A stretch of 64,000 bases of DNA from Allosediminivita sp964397775 (GCA_964397775.1 CAYNKL010000003.1:5578-69577), one strand, 5' to 3'. Shown: positions 43,101 to 51,799, numbered from the stretch's first letter. The notes: generated from the letters alone by a model not told the origin. Translations and numbers: made by a program.

Positions 43101-46100
43101 TTGCAGCAGACGCGGTAGAGATGGAAGGCCTTGAGCCCGTCTGTGAGCATCTCGACGCGCAGGATCCCGCTGGCGGACTCGAGGATGGCGAGCGCGGGGC
43201 GGTTGATGGGCGTGTCCATGATCTCGTCGGTGGTGCTGCCGTCGGCGTGGTGCACGCGCAGGAGCAGGCGTCCGTCCGAGGGCTTGAACCAGTGCAGTTC
43301 GAGCAGATGGCAGGGGCGTTTCAGGGTGAGCGTCGCGCCGGGGTTCGAGATCAGCACATCGGTCTTGCCGTCGCTGCCGAATTCGGGCTGGACCGCGTTC
43401 GAGATGTCGATCCGGTCGGTGGCCTGCAGCGTGTTGCGACGGGTGGCACTGGTGCGCTGGTTGGCGGTGAGCACGAAGGGGGGCAGGTCGAAGCTTTCGG
43501 CCTGCTGGCCGAAGGCGAGATCCTCGAACTCGTAGCAGCCCGATCCGGTGCCTCCGCCCTCGCCGCTGTCGCACACCAGAAGCGTCAGCACACCCATGCG
43601 CACGGCGCGGTCAAGCTCGATCCGCCAGGGCAGGGCGAGCGGGACCAGGGCGCCCGAGCTTTCGGCCCGGACCAGGCGGGGCAGACGATAGCCGTCGCTG
43701 GCAAGGCCGGTGGCAAGGGCCGTGGCGGGCACCGGGCGGACCGCGCCCGGCTCGAAAAGCGCGCCCGAGGCACCGACCAGGGAGACCAGATCACTGCCCG
43801 TCACCTCGTCGCTGCCCACCTGCAGGAAGGCGCGGGAGAGGCCCTGGAAGTTGCTCGGGTAGGGACCCGGTGGCGGGCCGAGGCGGCGCAGGCGGCTGAC
43901 GGTCGATGACAGGATGCGGACCTCGCCGCCGCGCAGGCAGGCCTTGCGCGGGGGTGGCACGCGTTCGCAGACGCGGCGGACGATCTCGGCCGGGTCGCCG
44001 GGCTGGCCTTCGCCGCCGTCGGCGGTGCTCTGGGCCCAGGCCCAGGGTTCGCGGTTGAGAAGCTGCAGGCTCGTGACCTCGGCGCCCGAGGGCAGCGGGG
44101 CGGTGTCACCCGAGGTGTCGTCGGCGGCGCGCGAGGGCGGATGGGTCCAGGTGGAGAGCAGCGGATCGCCGGAAGGGTCGGTGACGGGCGCGTTGTCGGC
44201 GTCCCGCACCAGCCGCACGTCGAGAAGGCGATAGGTGTAGCGCAGGCGGTTGGAGCCGAACCAGCGTTCGCCGGCGGGCGTCTCGCCGGGGTCGAACTGG
44301 TGGCCGGCGGGGATCGCATCCTCGATGAAATGGCGGAAGTTCAGGACGGGCACCGTGTCGGGCCAGACCGTGTGATTGTCCTCGGGGGCGACGCCCTGGT
44401 TTTGTGACTGGCCGTCGACCTCGACGAAATCGTAGATCGCCGCGCCCTGCGGTGCCCCGGTCGTCGCCATGCCGGTCACGCGGTTCAGCCGGTCCGTGAG
44501 GCTGATGGAGGCCACGGGCGGTTCGGGATCGGGTGTCTCGAACTCGGCGGCGCTGCCGAAGTCGAGCGTGATGCAGCCCTCGACCGTGAAGAAGAAGAAG
44601 TCGACCGAGGCGCAGAAGCGGGCTTCCTCGAGGGCGGCGACGGCGTCTCCGTCGGGCGGATTGTAGTAGCTGACGACGATGGCGGCATCGACCGAGGCGG
44701 AGACGATCACCAGATCGAGCGAGCCGCGCAGGTAGAGCCCGCCCTTGATGAAGAGCGGGTCGGTGCCCATGCCGACGTAGATCGCGCCCGAGACGGAGAG
44801 TTCGAGCGGGCCGGCCTTCCATTCGAAACCGGCCCCGGCGCCGAAGCCGATGGAGAATCCGTCGAAGTTCCAGTCCTTGTTCGGGCCGAAGTTCGGCAGG
44901 CCGCCGCCTTCGACCATGAGGAAGGACCAGACCTCGATATCGAGCGTGCCGGGCAGGAAGGTGATGGTGACCGGTTCGCCCGAGCGGCCGGGGCCGTTGT
45001 CGCTGCCGATGCGGACGTACGAGTTGCCGCCCGCGCGGGGGAAATGGGCGCCGAAGGGCAGCTTGAGTTCCAGAAGCTTGGGGATCTTGTACGTGGCCGA
45101 GACGGCGACGGTGACGGCGTCCTCGTTGATGACGACGAGGCCCGTGATCGAGGCGCTCTGGCCGTCCTTCTTGTCCTTGGCGGTCTTGTCCGGGATCGAG
45201 AGGATGTTGACCTCGACACCGAAGATGACCTCCACGTCCGGGAAGGCCACGACAATCATGCCGGTCGCAGAGAACGAGAACGAGGCATCGGGCAGGGTGC
45301 CGACGACCACACCCACGCCGAAGGCGTACTGGCCCTTCTCGGGCGCGTACTTGTCCTCGGGGTCCTTGCGCCACCAGCCGATTTCGCGGGCGACGACGTC
45401 CTCGGTCTCGGCCACGTCGCGGGCGCCGTTGATGACGACCTGGCCGATGAAGCCGTGGATGGCGATGGGCAGGGGGCCGAGCGGGATGCCGCCGGGGAAT
45501 TGCACGCGCCCGTAGAGGCTGAGGAAGAGCGAAGGGGCGAAATCGGGCGGATCGTCGGGGACGCCCACGGCCAGCGCGACCGAGGCATTACAATAAAGCG
45601 GGATCAGCGTCGCGTCGACGCCGGCCTTGAGGATGCCGTTGTCCTCGATCTTGATCCGGCCTTCGCCCGTGATCGTCGCGGGAATGTCGACCGTGGCCTT
45701 GAGCCCGCGGAGCGAGAATTCGGGGCCGCCGTCGAGACCGCCATTGGCATCGGTGTTGAATGTCACGCGGAAGGTGGCTTCCGTGACCTCGACCACGCCG
45801 ATGTCGATGGCCACCGCCAGCGTCGGTTCGAACCAGAGCGAACCGGTGCCCATCTTGAATTCGGTGATCCGCAGCAGCCGGCCGAGCGGGCCGTCGATCT
45901 TCCAAAGCCCGGAATCCTCGATCGACATGGATTTGCTGGTCTGGGCGAGGCCGATCTTGTCGATGAGCGGGGCGTCTGGATCGGTATTGTCGAACTCGAC
46001 GCCCACGTCCGTGTACTTGATCTTCATCGGCTGATCGGGATCGGTCCGCAGCCCGAGCGACCCCGCATTGACGTGCAGCGTGTTGGTGTAGTCGGCGGTG

Positions 46101-48931
46101 ACCGTGATCTTGTAGGACTGTAGCGGGTCGGCGATGGTCTTGGTCTGCGCCTTGGCCTGAAGCCTGGTGAAGGCAGACATGGAGCCCGGCCCGATCAGCG
46201 GACCACCCCCGAAGTTGGCGCTGGCAAAGCCGGTGATGGCGGCCAGCGCGCCGAGGCGCACGCCGGATTCGACCGCGTCGGTGTCGAAGTCGATGCCCGA
46301 GGCCAGCATGGGCCCGAAGCTGAGAGCGGCCACCAGGTTGGGCTGCTCGATGTCGAAGAGGCCCTCGGGGTCGCCCTCGGACTTGATGCCCAGCAGGAAC
46401 TCGGTGAAGCCGGTCAGATCGTCGTAGACCCATTTGCCGTAGACGGTCAGGACCTCGCTCGTGGTGCTGATGCCGTCGGCGCCGGAGGGCGTCCAAGCGT
46501 ATTCGAACTCGGCAAGGTTGGGGACGATATCCTCCCAGCCGGAGAAACGCGGCCGGTCCCAGCTGAGCTTGAGCAGGACGCGGTAGTCGGCGCGCGCATC
46601 GTCGTTGTCGGCGGGCAGCACGTCGCGCCCCGGTGCGGGCACGAGGATCAGGCGGCGGGTTGGCGCGACGGCGGACGAGGTCTCGCGCCGGGCCGCGTCG
46701 GAGGACGTGCCGCCGACGGCGTAGATATCGACGCGGCGATAGCCCACGCGGATCTCTTCGCGGGTGGGATCGGGCGGGTTGCTGCGCAACCCGTTGCCCG
46801 CGCCGTCCTTGGGCCAGCTGCTGCGATCCACGACGCTCGGGTCCTTGATAAGCCGTCCCGAGGCTTCGGCCTCGTCGGGTTCGATCAGGGCCAGGGTGGC
46901 CGCGTCGAGCGCACCGAGGCCCTGTTCCTGGTGGCCCTCGACCGGTGCGGTCACCGCGGACTCGGATCCGGCTGGCGTGGTCAGCAGGCGCACGCCCTCG
47001 TCCCGGCGCCGCCCCGCGAGCCCGACGTTGTAGGCGTCGGTGCCCACGTCGTCGCAGCGGCCGATCACGACAAACTTGCCCCCGGAATAGTTGGAAGCCC
47101 AGGCGAGCAGGCTTTCGTGCAGGTTGCTGCCGTGGTTGTTGAAGGGGCGCTTGGCGCCCCAGCTGCCGTTGGTGCTTTCGTCGAACTCGAAGATGACCTG
47201 CACGTGGCGGTCCTCGTCGAAACCGGCCGGTGTGCCGCCTTCGAAAACCGCAACTTCGGCGATGGTGCCAGAGGGGATGTCGACGGTCGTGCCGCTGATC
47301 GCGCCCATGGCATTGGCGCCGTCGAGGCGGCCGTGTTCGTGGAAGGCGGCGAGGTCATAGACCCCGAGGATCGCGGCGGGGGCCACGGGGGCCGTAGGGG
47401 TGCTTGCCTCGAAGACGCCGTCCTCGCAGCCGATGTAAAGCAACCCGTCGAGGGGATCGCGCAGGCGCAGCCGGAGGCGGGTTTCCGAGGTCTCGGAGCC
47501 GGTCTGACGCAGGCGAATGATGTGCAGGCCGCGCGCGTCCGAGGGCAGCGTCAGGGCGAGGCTGGTGCCGCTGCTGTCGATGCCGAGCGTCTCGGAGTGC
47601 CATTCGAAGGTCGCGGCGGGATCGGCGGGGCTGGCGGCGGCCTCGAGCGTGAGCTGGGTCATCGCGTCGATGGGACCGTTGAGATCCACCACGTTGGCGA
47701 GCCGTGTGCCCGCGATGGTCACGGAGATCCCGGGCGCGGTGCCGCTTGCCACCATGCGGACGGTGAATTCGGGCTTGCGGCGCTTGTCGTCGTCACCCGG
47801 GCCAAGAACCTCGATCGGCGTGATGCGGATGACGTCGCCGTGGCGGACCGTTCCGGTGGCGTTGTCGCCGGTCTGTTTGGCGCGCCCGGGAAACTTGAAC
47901 TCGGCCTCGTAGTCGAGAATGCCGCTGCCGGGAGGCGGCGCCGGGACGGCGAGGGAGGCGGTGAGCTCGACGCTCTCGCCGGGTTCGGCCTGAAGCTCCA
48001 GCGTGCCCTCGTCGAAGTCGAAGCCCGAGGTGATGTCGGCGCCGCCTTGGGTGAAGGCGAAGGTGGTGGGGTTCAGCGGCGAGGCGCCGAACTGAACCTC
48101 GATCTCGGCCTGCAGGCCGAGCGGGTCGCCGATCAGCAGATCGCGGACCGAGAGCGAGAAGCCGCCTTTGCCGAGCGCGTTCGAGGGGCAGTAGATGGCC
48201 ACTTCCTCAATGGCGAGGCCGACCCAGTCGGCGGACTGGCCGCGTTCCAGGACAAAGGCGGGCGAGAATTCCTCGGAATAGTCGAAGAGGACGTTCTTGA
48301 CGGTGAGGCCGAACTGGGAGCTGCCGATCAGCACGTGCGGCGGGGCGAGCGTGACGTTGGTGACGGCGCCCATCAGCGCATCGGGGATCAGCGGATCGCC
48401 CCCGCCGGTAGCGTCGATGAAGCGTGTGACGACCGGCTGGTCGGAGGCGCGCCGCTCGAACCGCAGCGCGGCAGAACCGACGATGGCAGCGGGCGGATTG
48501 CCGGGTTTCGGGGAGAGGTGGCGGGGCGTGGTGCCGCTTTCGGGGATGAAGTCGGCGGCGACAAGACCGTCAAGTTCGAGCTCGAATTCGCCCAGCATCA
48601 GGTCGAGCTGCCAGGACTCGGCGCCCGGTTCCATGTCGCCGGTCAGGGCGGCCCGCCGGAACGACAGGCGGAACGGCACGCCGGTGGTGATCATGGGGAT
48701 CTTGAGCTTGCCGAAGGGGAGGTCGAAGGCTTCGACATCCTGTCCGGCGACGGCCACGTCGAGGCTCTGGAGGCGCCCGGTGTGGATGATGGCCTGGTCG
48801 CTCGTACGGCTTTGGAGTTCGAGCGCGACGAAGCGTTCGACAAAGCGCGAGACCGGGGCAGGAAGCGCCTGGTTGACGCGATCAATCGCGTCGAAAAGCG
48901 ATACCAACGGAACGCCGGCAACCTGAGGCAT
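40145..48931 (-). CDS. 2928-residue giant protein with OmpA-like module and Cys-containing repeats, function unknown
   Basis: One uninterrupted frame of 8.8 kb from the ATG at 48931 (AAGAGGTGG upstream). No Sec signal and no RTX nonapeptides. From the N-terminus: a beta-rich region (~1-580); an OmpA-C-like module (~595-735) with KFVVIGRCDDVGTDAYNVGL, AGRRRDEGVRLL and a closing GYRRVDIYAVGG; a long amphipathic beta-rich region (~800-1470) of alternating hydrophobic strands such as SLFLSLYGRVQFPGGIPLGP; then four ~145-residue repeats (~1808-2373), each opening with C-[IY]-[EDA]-[FL] and three ending in LYR[VL]CC; then a ~550-residue tail. First gene of the giant operon. Function, location and export route are unknown; a surface or envelope scaffold is one guess. 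Confidence 0.85.
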   Translation of the reverse strand: MPQVAGVPLVSLFDAIDRVNQALPAPVSRFVERFVALELQSRTSDQAIIHTGRLQSLDVAVAGQDVEAFDLPFGKLKIPMITTGVPFRLSFRRAALTGDMEPGAESWQLDLMLGEFELELDGLVAADFIPESGTTPRHLSPKPGNPPAAIVGSAALRFERRASDQPVVTRFIDATGGGDPLIPDALMGAVTNVTLAPPHVLIGSSQFGLTVKNVLFDYSEEFSPAFVLERGQSADWVGLAIEEVAIYCPSNALGKGGFSLSVRDLLIGDPLGLQAEIEVQFGASPLNPTTFAFTQGGADITSGFDFDEGTLELQAEPGESVELTASLAVPAPPPGSGILDYEAEFKFPGRAKQTGDNATGTVRHGDVIRITPIEVLGPGDDDKRRKPEFTVRMVASGTAPGISVTIAGTRLANVVDLNGPIDAMTQLTLEAAASPADPAATFEWHSETLGIDSSGTSLALTLPSDARGLHIIRLRQTGSETSETRLRLRLRDPLDGLLYIGCEDGVFEASTPTAPVAPAAILGVYDLAAFHEHGRLDGANAMGAISGTTVDIPSGTIAEVAVFEGGTPAGFDEDRHVQVIFEFDESTNGSWGAKRPFNNHGSNLHESLLAWASNYSGGKFVVIGRCDDVGTDAYNVGLAGRRRDEGVRLLTTPAGSESAVTAPVEGHQEQGLGALDAATLALIEPDEAEASGRLIKDPSVVDRSSWPKDGAGNGLRSNPPDPTREEIRVGYRRVDIYAVGGTSSDAARRETSSAVAPTRRLILVPAPGRDVLPADNDDARADYRVLLKLSWDRPRFSGWEDIVPNLAEFEYAWTPSGADGISTTSEVLTVYGKWVYDDLTGFTEFLLGIKSEGDPEGLFDIEQPNLVAALSFGPMLASGIDFDTDAVESGVRLGALAAITGFASANFGGGPLIGPGSMSAFTRLQAKAQTKTIADPLQSYKITVTADYTNTLHVNAGSLGLRTDPDQPMKIKYTDVGVEFDNTDPDAPLIDKIGLAQTSKSMSIEDSGLWKIDGPLGRLLRITEFKMGTGSLWFEPTLAVAIDIGVVEVTEATFRVTFNTDANGGLDGGPEFSLRGLKATVDIPATITGEGRIKIEDNGILKAGVDATLIPLYCNASVALAVGVPDDPPDFAPSLFLSLYGRVQFPGGIPLGPLPIAIHGFIGQVVINGARDVAETEDVVAREIGWWRKDPEDKYAPEKGQYAFGVGVVVGTLPDASFSFSATGMIVVAFPDVEVIFGVEVNILSIPDKTAKDKKDGQSASITGLVVINEDAVTVAVSATYKIPKLLELKLPFGAHFPRAGGNSYVRIGSDNGPGRSGEPVTITFLPGTLDIEVWSFLMVEGGGLPNFGPNKDWNFDGFSIGFGAGAGFEWKAGPLELSVSGAIYVGMGTDPLFIKGGLYLRGSLDLVIVSASVDAAIVVSYYNPPDGDAVAALEEARFCASVDFFFFTVEGCITLDFGSAAEFETPDPEPPVASISLTDRLNRVTGMATTGAPQGAAIYDFVEVDGQSQNQGVAPEDNHTVWPDTVPVLNFRHFIEDAIPAGHQFDPGETPAGERWFGSNRLRYTYRLLDVRLVRDADNAPVTDPSGDPLLSTWTHPPSRAADDTSGDTAPLPSGAEVTSLQLLNREPWAWAQSTADGGEGQPGDPAEIVRRVCERVPPPRKACLRGGEVRILSSTVSRLRRLGPPPGPYPSNFQGLSRAFLQVGSDEVTGSDLVSLVGASGALFEPGAVRPVPATALATGLASDGYRLPRLVRAESSGALVPLALPWRIELDRAVRMGVLTLLVCDSGEGGGTGSGCYEFEDLAFGQQAESFDLPPFVLTANQRTSATRRNTLQATDRIDISNAVQPEFGSDGKTDVLISNPGATLTLKRPCHLLELHWFKPSDGRLLLRVHHADGSTTDEIMDTPINRPALAILESASGILRVEMLTDGLKAFHLYRVCCKRPGDVPTGDPRACIEFKGLSNNVVNAPQFTHDGATFETLDPSERFLLRDAVDAAAPGGFGQDGLGDIQLPAKGARITLPRGCTKIEVSVVLGARAVKVSGLDAAGNTVATAGSPATQDVGHTIVLEASTPMVTVMIEGGSGEAFLYRLCCVGKTDGGTARCIDLDDLPRTLEGRAEATVDGLVIRPAARGTPIRLADQADTRGTPRSGRDGRAELLIPDSGLTLTLPEGCLDVELHVMLFGGPIKAVGFGADGKDVASTSGTDQKKPLVLRLSGQAPIVRITLSGGANEAVLYRLCCRAGTMLRPANRCIALSRAKVVGARTDVALEGLTFSDPRNEKTLKALPARNDQPAALAFGEAGLEIGLSRTANHVRLHLLVRKGAAYQVDAFDGQGRRIAGEGGESASTDLRLTLKAEAIARIMVRAKGAGALVEVCLRETGPTEARRDGRPTVLRGLRTDLGTRSLTHAVAGALPEVLGRTRSDGGTGTAWAPEVISSHPQEDGSTCHVVRYTMPAAPESVDEIRVLTRTPGQDVTFIGLCAIDDRAARWHAIDEVIRDEIEDTLDNSDPTDGGRPVLLDPDTVYRIEVDWEFQSWLSEREDEQPPQVPPAGDWQPGTMQSFRFRTAAENTAIPTRQDGPNEHLFDPRDLDRYLAASAPETGAIAHFTEDPVVFHFAQDHVANLVDRYNRELEIEVRRTDPEPRSGGTLLTASAIPLTGTIGTFSIPREFMTPAEQRITEAVRDAPCIDSEHPVGGTTLAGVYPLEPDVFYDANLWAVRSGDSTDRIMVSAANFRTSRYANPTEMIQALGCDTDGGVQPTPAAELILEPGATLPPVPAPVTPAGAQPPSDRLFDEAMNAMGLGTLGLPQDQARLFQIWEQDGGGTLSTVAFLVDALEPLNRVAHVISGTEVVIADRCRLRGARYGGTELRVTRINRNATRVLLRPVTPIPAGADPASFQLIFDTSDGQITGRRQMRTQPLMLDLEGF

Positions 48932-48978
48932 AATCCACCTCTTGTTGAGAAATAATTTTGGGGAAAGACTCGGTAAAA

Positions 48979-48996
48979 CTACTCAACTCAGAGTAG
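48979..48996. promoter_or_regulatory. inverted repeat upstream of the giant operon
   Basis: CTACTC (48979-48984) and GAGTAG (48991-48996) around a 6-nt spacer, about 50 nt before the 2928-residue gene, in a short AT-rich leader that contrasts with the GC-rich coding region. Possible operator or promoter element. Confidence 0.35.
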
Positions 48997-49045
48997 CTCG
49001 ATGCCTGAAGATCTGGCAAAAGAAAATTCTGTCAGGTCGGGTATT

Positions 49046-49092
49046 CCGGACGTTGGCCGTCCGGTGTGGCACCGCCGGTCCGGAGACCGGCG
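49046..49092. terminator. tandem hairpins between the SDR and the giant operon
   Basis: Two hairpins: CCGGACG/CGTCCGG (49046-49064) and CGCCGGTC/GACCGGCG (49073-49092, CGGA loop). They lie 15 nt after the SDR stop on the minus strand. Neither has a clear U-tract, so factor-independent ending is uncertain. Confidence 0.45.
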
Positions 49093-49106
49093 ATGCGCCA
49101 TGGGGA

Positions 49107-49856
49107 TCAAAGACCCCGGATCATTCCGCCGTCCACGCGCAGCATGGAGCCGGTCACATAGGCCGCCTGCGCGGAGCAGAGGAAGGTCACGACCGCGCCG
49201 AATTCCTCGGGCTTGCCGTAGCGGCCGGCGGGGATGGTCTTCCGGCTGGCGTCCTGCACGTCCTCGAGCGAGGCGCCGGTTTTCTCGGCCTTGATGCCGT
49301 CGAGCTGCGCCAGGCGGTCTGTGGCGATGCGGCCCGGCATGACGATGTTGACCGTGATGCCGTTGCCGGCCACCTCTTCGGCCAGCGTCTTGGACCAGCC
49401 TGCGATGGCGCCGCGCACGCCGTTCGACAGCGCGAGGTTGGGGATCGGCTGGACGATGCCGGACGATCCGATGGTGACGATCCGGCCCCAGCCCTTCGCG
49501 GTCATGCCCGGAAGCGCTGCGTCGGTGATGCGGAAGATCGGCGCGGCCATGGCGTCGAAGGCGGCTTGCCAGGCGGCGGCGCTCTGACCCTTCGCGGGGC
49601 CCGCGGCGGGGCCGCCACAGTTGTTCACCAGAATGTCGACGGGCTGGTCAGCAAGGCGCGCGACGAGGGCGTCGACGCTGGCGGCATCGGTGAGGTCGAG
49701 CTTGACCCCTTCCATGCCTTCGGCCGGGGCACTGCCGCTGCGCGAGGCGGCGATGACGGTGGCGCCTTCCTCGGCCAGCAGTCTGGCGCTCGCAGCGCCG
49801 AGGCCGCGGCTTGCGCCGAGCACCAGTGCGGTCTTTCCCTTGAGTCCCAGGTCCAT
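49107..49856 (-). CDS. short-chain dehydrogenase/reductase without the canonical Tyr-x3-Lys
   Basis: 249 residues. The NAD(P)-binding GASRGLGAASARLL and VNNCGGP (replacing NNAG) are present, followed by IVTIGSSGI. Where classical SDRs have YxxxK, this protein reads NLALSNGVRGAIAGWSKTL: the Tyr position is taken by Ser-Asn and an Arg follows. That pattern is typical of the BKR-like SDR branch near cd05344. C-terminal VTGSMLRVDGGMIRGL is normal. The start overlaps the DapA-like stop by one base (TGATG). The substrate is probably a hydroxy or keto acid, by context. Confidence 0.88.
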   Translation of the reverse strand: MDLGLKGKTALVLGASRGLGAASARLLAEEGATVIAASRSGSAPAEGMEGVKLDLTDAASVDALVARLADQPVDILVNNCGGPAAGPAKGQSAAAWQAAFDAMAAPIFRITDAALPGMTAKGWGRIVTIGSSGIVQPIPNLALSNGVRGAIAGWSKTLAEEVAGNGITVNIVMPGRIATDRLAQLDGIKAEKTGASLEDVQDASRKTIPAGRYGKPEEFGAVVTFLCSAQAAYVTGSMLRVDGGMIRGL

Positions 49857-50782
49857 CAGTTCAGCTCCTTCAGTCGTTTTTCCTGCCGTGCGACGAGGCG
49901 GTCCACCTCGGCTACGGCTTCGGGGGTGAGCGGTGCGCCGGGTGCGCGCAGCGCGGGCGATGCGATGGCGCCGCGCTGTGCCAGCACGTGCTTGCGCACG
50001 GCGAGACCGGCGCCGGGCTGCTGCTCGTAGCGGACGAGCGGCAGGTAGGCGTCGAAGATGTCCTGCGCGCGGTCCTGATCGCCGGAGGCGGCCAGGCGCA
50101 CGACCTCGGCCAGCATTTCGGGATAGCCGAAGCCGGTCATCGCGCCGTCGGCGCCGCGGGCGACCTCTTCGGGCAGGAAGACGCCGCCGTTGCCGCAGAG
50201 GATCGAGATGTGGCGGCGGCCTTCGGCCTCGGCGCGGCGCAGCTTTGTGATCTTGGACAGGCCTGGCCAGTCCTCGTGCTTGAGCATGACGACCTCGGGG
50301 ATGTCGTCGATGATGCGGCCCAGCACCTCGTCCGAGATGTTCACCCCGGTCGAGAGAGGGAAGTCCTGCAGAACGATGGGCACGCCCGCGCCAAGCGTGC
50401 GGGCGACCTGCGCGAAGTAGCCATGGATCTGGGGATCGGTCCTGAGGCTGCCGGGGGTGGTGACCATGCAGCCGGCGGCGCCCATGTCCATGACGGCCTT
50501 GCCCAGTTCGCCGATGGCGGCGAGCCCGGGTGCCGAGACGCCGACAACGACGGGCTTGTCGCCGGCGCGCTTGATGACCCGTTCGGCGACGGCGCGGCTT
50601 TCGGCCTGCGTGAGCTTGGGCGCCTCGCCCATCATGCCGAGGATGGTCAGCCCGTCCGCGCCCTTATCGAAGTAGAAGTCGACGACACGGTCGAGGCTGT
50701 CGAAATCGATCTCGCCCTTTTCGGTGAAGGGGGTGACGGAGATGACGAAGACGCCCTTGGCGTCGGAGGTCAGCAGGGGCAT
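49856..50782 (-). CDS. dihydrodipicolinate synthase/N-acetylneuraminate lyase family protein
   Basis: 308 residues, the class I aldolase (DapA/NanA) barrel. GMMGEAPKLTQAE corresponds to the GTTGE substrate-carboxylate loop, PIVLQDFPLSTG holds the catalytic Tyr position (Phe here), and VMLKHEDWPG gives the Schiff-base Lys. The missing Tyr argues against true DapA and for a lyase or hydratase of sugar acids or related keto acids. Upstream, and divergent, is a GntR/FCD regulator with a dehydrogenase; this suggests one catabolic route. Confidence 0.88.
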   Translation of the reverse strand: MPLLTSDAKGVFVISVTPFTEKGEIDFDSLDRVVDFYFDKGADGLTILGMMGEAPKLTQAESRAVAERVIKRAGDKPVVVGVSAPGLAAIGELGKAVMDMGAAGCMVTTPGSLRTDPQIHGYFAQVARTLGAGVPIVLQDFPLSTGVNISDEVLGRIIDDIPEVVMLKHEDWPGLSKITKLRRAEAEGRRHISILCGNGGVFLPEEVARGADGAMTGFGYPEMLAEVVRLAASGDQDRAQDIFDAYLPLVRYEQQPGAGLAVRKHVLAQRGAIASPALRAPGAPLTPEAVAEVDRLVARQEKRLKELN

Positions 50783-51133
50783 GGCCTGGTCCTTGTGTGG
50801 TGGGCCGGGTTGGTCTTTGGCCCGGCTTGCGGAGGGTCCAGCGGAGCCTGTGACAGTGTTCCTGGACCCGGGTGATTGCATTCCGGATACTGGTGGAATA
50901 CTGAAATGGCAAGTACGGCGACGAGGGTTAGCCAGGGTGAACGGGCAGCGGGCACGGCGAGGCAGGGATGCGGGACGGGAGCATGTCTTCCTTCCGGTCG
51001 GCGTGTCTGCAATCCCGGGGCGGCCCGGCGCGCGGACCATCGAAGATGCCTGCCTTGCGCTGAACCCTTCTGCGCGCGAGCAGGTCGGCGGCATCGTTGC
51101 GTCCAGCAACGGCAAGCTGGCAGGGGATCACCA
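50783..51133. other. divergent promoter region between DapA-like and GntR genes
   Basis: 351 nt with no supported gene. It contains ATTCC (50880-50884) and GGAAT (50895-50899) as a short inverted repeat, overlapping a direct repeat of ATACTG (50887-50892 and 50898-50903). This is a possible GntR binding site serving both directions. Nothing else stands out. Confidence 0.5.
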
Positions 51134-51799
51134 ATGAGCGGACAGAGCCTGTCGCAGACCGCCTATCGCGAACTCATCCGTCGGATGCTGGAGGGTGGGC
51201 TGAAACCCGGCGACACGCTGCAGGAGTCGCGGCTTTGCACCGATCTCGGCATGTCGCGCACGCCGGTGCGCGAGGCCATTGCCCGCATCCGCAGCGAGGG
51301 TCTTGCCGAACAGTCGGGCCGCTTCCTGCGCGTGCGACGGATCGGGTCCGACGAGATTGAGGAGATCTTCTTCCTGCGCCGGACGCTGGAGCCCTCGGCC
51401 ATCCGGGCCGCGACAGGGCGTATCCTTCCCGAAGAGCTCGACAGCCTGGAAAAGGAGATCCGCGCGCTGATGCAGGGCGGGCCGGGCAAGGACGATCTGC
51501 AGTGGCACGTCGACCGAACATTTCATGGCACCATCGCCATTGCCGCCGGGAACCCCGCCGTCGCCAAGGTGATCCACGACCTGCACATGCGGACCTGCAT
51601 CTTCGACCACCGGGTGGTGCCCGAACGGTTCGAGCTGGGCTGCCGCGAGCACCTTGGCATGATCGAGGCGATGCGGCAGGCCGAGGCCGATGCAGCGTCG
51701 GCGCAGATGGAGGCGCATCTTGCCCACGCACGCGACGCGGTCTTCCGGCACCTCGACGAGGTCCCAGCCACCGCCAGCGAAAAGGCGTCCTCCGAATGA
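51134..51799 (+). CDS. GntR-family regulator, FCD (FadR-type) domain
   Basis: 221 residues. Winged helix with LKPGDTLQESRLCTDLGMSRTPVREAIARI, then an all-helical FCD ligand domain with RRTLEPSAIRAATG, the Asp/His metal-binding pattern in HVDRTFHGTIAIAAGNP and the later HLGMIEAM and AHLAHARDAV. FCD proteins bind small organic acids. It overlaps the dehydrogenase gene by 4 nt (ATGA) and is divergent from the DapA-like gene, so it probably controls both arms. Confidence 0.92.
   Translation: MSGQSLSQTAYRELIRRMLEGGLKPGDTLQESRLCTDLGMSRTPVREAIARIRSEGLAEQSGRFLRVRRIGSDEIEEIFFLRRTLEPSAIRAATGRILPEELDSLEKEIRALMQGGPGKDDLQWHVDRTFHGTIAIAAGNPAVAKVIHDLHMRTCIFDHRVVPERFELGCREHLGMIEAMRQAEADAASAQMEAHLAHARDAVFRHLDEVPATASEKASSE

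Noticed and set aside
33422..48931. Contractile injection particle or phage tail module
   Set aside because: No sheath, tube, baseplate, AAA ATPase or LysM gene is present near the giant genes; only size and beta-rich content suggested it.
40145..48931. RTX adhesin exported by a type I system
   Set aside because: No GGxGxD nonapeptide repeats and no adjacent HlyB/HlyD/TolC-type genes.
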